The position numbers were made by a program, and so were the translations under genes. 16,051 nt of DNA from Candidatus Kuenenia stuttgartensis (lineage in GTDB: Bacteria > Planctomycetota > Planctomycetia > Isosphaerales > Isosphaeraceae), in the NCBI GenBank assembly GCA_945874095.1, contig CAMCFM010000034.1:1-16051 (forward strand), given 5' to 3'. This document shows positions 14,612 to 16,051 of the stretch, piece by piece; position 1 is the stretch's first letter, and every line of letters begins with the position of its first letter. The notes under the pieces were generated by a model, which ran no database searches, had not been told where the DNA came from, and was given only the letters and a program-made list of their open reading frames with translations.

Positions 14612-15217
14612 TCAATTCCGACCTGGCAGCATGATTTCATTCAGCCAGATCATTAACCCGCAAATCACGCAACCGTGATGAATATTGCCGGTGGCAATTT
14701 CGTTGACGATGTCGGACTTGGCCACCCACTCCACTTGCAATTCTTCAGTCGGATCACCATGTGGTTCAGCCACTTTTACGGCATTTTCCAGCACAACCGT
14801 CCAAATCCGGCTTGTTCCCAAGCTTGGGAGGGACCAGAATCCACCCAGAAGCCGGGCATTCTCCGCCTTATAGCCAGTCTCTTCAAGCAATTCGCGATGT
14901 GCGGCAGTGATTGCATCTTCACCTGGGTCGATCAGCCCGCCTGGTGTCTCCAGGCTATCTGACCGTGAGCCAACCCGAAACTGGCGAACCATCAGGACAC
15001 GGCCTTCAGCGTCTGTGGCAATCACGTGAACAGCATCTGCAATTTCAGCGACATAAAAATCGTGTTCCTTTGTCGACAATTGGGATTTATATCGTTCCTT
15101 GCGGAGCTTGAAAAGCCAAGTGTCGAGAAGTGGCTGATCGTGCCCTGGCTCAAATTCCCAGCTCGGCGAGCAGCTTTCAGGCCAGCCTTCCGGCGGTTTG
15201 GCAGATCCGTTTTTCAT
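14612..15217 (-). CDS. NUDIX hydrolase, ADP-ribose pyrophosphatase-like
   Basis: The 201-aa protein carries a complete NUDIX box (G-x5-E-x7-R-E-U-x-E-E-x-G-U) at 94-116: Gly94, Glu100, Arg108-Glu109, Glu112-Glu113, Gly115, Tyr116. The upstream part (VAEIADAVHVIATDAEGRVLMVRQFRVG, about 56-83) is typical of the ADP-ribose/sugar-nucleotide pyrophosphatase branch, where the enzyme splits ADP-ribose to AMP and ribose-5-phosphate in a Mg-dependent reaction. The substrate is inferred from this likeness only. No signal peptide is present, so it is cytoplasmic. Its ATG (15215-15217) overlaps the stop of the HAD gene in an ATGA junction, pointing to coupled translation. It converges on the plus-strand membrane protein gene with only 34 bp between stops. 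Confidence 0.93.
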   Translation of the reverse strand: MKNGSAKPPEGWPESCSPSWEFEPGHDQPLLDTWLFKLRKERYKSQLSTKEHDFYVAEIADAVHVIATDAEGRVLMVRQFRVGSRSDSLETPGGLIDPGEDAITAAHRELLEETGYKAENARLLGGFWSLPSLGTSRIWTVVLENAVKVAEPHGDPTEELQVEWVAKSDIVNEIATGNIHHGCVICGLMIWLNEIMLPGRN

Positions 15218-16051
15218 CCGTTTTGTCTTTCCATTATGATTCGAACCACTTCCGCCACGCCGTGCCCAGAATTGTCAGGGGCAATCCAGTGTGCTTTTTG
15301 TTTTACAAAGTCGGCTGAATGACCCATGGCAACGCCCCATCCAGCTTGGGCGATCATCGGGACATCGTTGGCATCGTCACCAACGGCACAAATCTCACTC
15401 CCTGAAATGCACCAGCCTTCGGCGATGGTCTTCAAAGCGGTCCACTTATTGGCATCTCGGCGCAAGACTTCACACATCCAGGCCACATAATGCGGGCTTT
15501 TTTGGACAAATAGCTGATATCCACCGGGTGATTGCATTTCCAGGTCGTCGTGAATCTGCTGCATCTGTTCGCGAGTTCCAGCAGCACACAAGTGGAAATG
15601 CCCTTCCAAAGATGATTCTCGATCCCTCCACGCAGGATCAATCTCTCCAAGCCCTTGATTTTCTTTTAAATAATCATCGAATAATCCACACCCGGATGGA
15701 TATTTCGACGTGATAAAATCAGGCTCATCAGGTAACCGATCCTGGAAGCTCAATATTGGTCGCTCATGACGATCAAATGTCTGCATGATTCTTTGAGCGT
15801 CCACGGAAGTGTGATCTGCCCTCCAAAAAGTTGCATTTGAGGACGGGCATTTCACCAAAGCCCCAGAATTGCAAACCATCGGTGAATCAAGGCCAATTTT
15901 TACAGAGATTGCTCTGGCCCGACGAAATCGGCGGCCAGTGCATAATACAATCTTTATTCCCGATTCCAAGGCTTCATGGAGTGATGCCAGAACCAGATCG
16001 TCAAGCTGCCCTGACGGCCCCAGAATCGTGCCGTCCACATCCAGCGCTAAA
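15214..16051 (-). CDS. HAD superfamily (Cof-type, IIB) phosphatase, 5' end beyond the window
   Basis: The reading frame runs off the right edge, so the N-terminus is missing. The GTG at 16036-16038 is in frame but is not the start: the codons just upstream read L-A-L-D, making the complete HAD motif I, DVDGT, with the nucleophile Asp at 16039-16041. Counting the Val of DVDGT as 1, motif II is Thr34 in VLCTGRR, the motif III Lys is Lys198 in RDANKW, and motif IV is GDDANDVPMI at 220-229. A large cap domain at about 80-190 fits class IIB (Cof/YidA-like). These are Mg-dependent phosphatases of sugar phosphates and other small metabolites in the cytoplasm; the substrate here is unknown. Its stop overlaps the NUDIX start by 4 bases, so the two form an operon. 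Confidence 0.93.
   Translation of the reverse strand, partial: LALDVDGTILGPSGQLDDLVLASLHEALESGIKIVLCTGRRFRRARAISVKIGLDSPMVCNSGALVKCPSSNATFWRADHTSVDAQRIMQTFDRHERPILSFQDRLPDEPDFITSKYPSGCGLFDDYLKENQGLGEIDPAWRDRESSLEGHFHLCAAGTREQMQQIHDDLEMQSPGGYQLFVQKSPHYVAWMCEVLRRDANKWTALKTIAEGWCISGSEICAVGDDANDVPMIAQAGWGVAMGHSADFVKQKAHWIAPDNSGHGVAEVVRIIMERQNG

Noticed and set aside
1..16051. Search for CRISPR arrays, tRNA genes, insertion sequences, phage or defence genes
   Set aside because: No regularly spaced repeats, cloverleaf-like intergenic segments, transposase/integrase motifs or defence-type domains were seen on either strand.

Overview
The window looks like ordinary chromosomal sequence from a planctomycete. 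The main reason is a Planctomycetes-typical gene pair: a DUF1549/DUF1553 protein carrying one CxxCH motif, followed by a Tat-exported DUF1501 protein. An FGly-type sulfatase, a tetraheme cytochrome fused to a 5'-nucleotidase-like domain, and a DUF1573 protein support this. I see no transposase, integrase, CRISPR array, tRNA or rRNA.

Layout. Positions 1-8756 are a run of seven minus-strand genes, read right to left. First comes the DUF1549/DUF1553 gene (8756-6171) and the DUF1501 gene (6148-4847), 22 bp apart. A 318-bp spacer follows. Next come the DUF1573 protein (4528-3392), the metallophosphatase-like/tetraheme cytochrome lipoprotein (3306-1651), an Mpo1/DUF962-like membrane protein whose TTG start overlaps the cytochrome stop (1654-1289), a free-standing MetRS-beta-type tRNA-binding protein (1195-848) and a tributyrin-esterase-like hydrolase (794-39). 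A 241-bp divergent intergenic region (8757-8997) separates this run from four plus-strand genes. These are a class I mannose-6-phosphate isomerase (8998-10008), a polytopic membrane protein (10027-11196), an exported sulfatase (11289-12836) and a multi-membrane-span protein that may be a GT-C-type glycosyltransferase (12859-14577). The right end carries a convergent minus-strand pair: a HAD-IIB phosphatase cut by the window edge, translationally overlapped (ATGA) by a NUDIX hydrolase.

How they may work together. The exported proteins (sulfatase, DUF1549/DUF1501 pair, cytochrome, DUF1573) fit a cell-envelope or polysaccharide-utilisation theme, with ManA giving entry of mannose to central metabolism. 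This is inference from family associations. The cytosolic HAD/NUDIX pair is a house-cleaning or metabolite-phosphatase unit.

I do not see a clear-cut new system. The best second-look items are three. The control region of the DUF1549-DUF1501 operon has a near-consensus promoter with a T-tract, a perfect 7-bp dyad over the -10 element, and a long bulged hairpin in the predicted 5' leader. The cytochrome fusion protein has a nucleotidase-like domain that appears to have lost all the usual metal-binding motifs. The DUF1549 protein appears to have a PA14-like N-terminus in place of a cytochrome domain.
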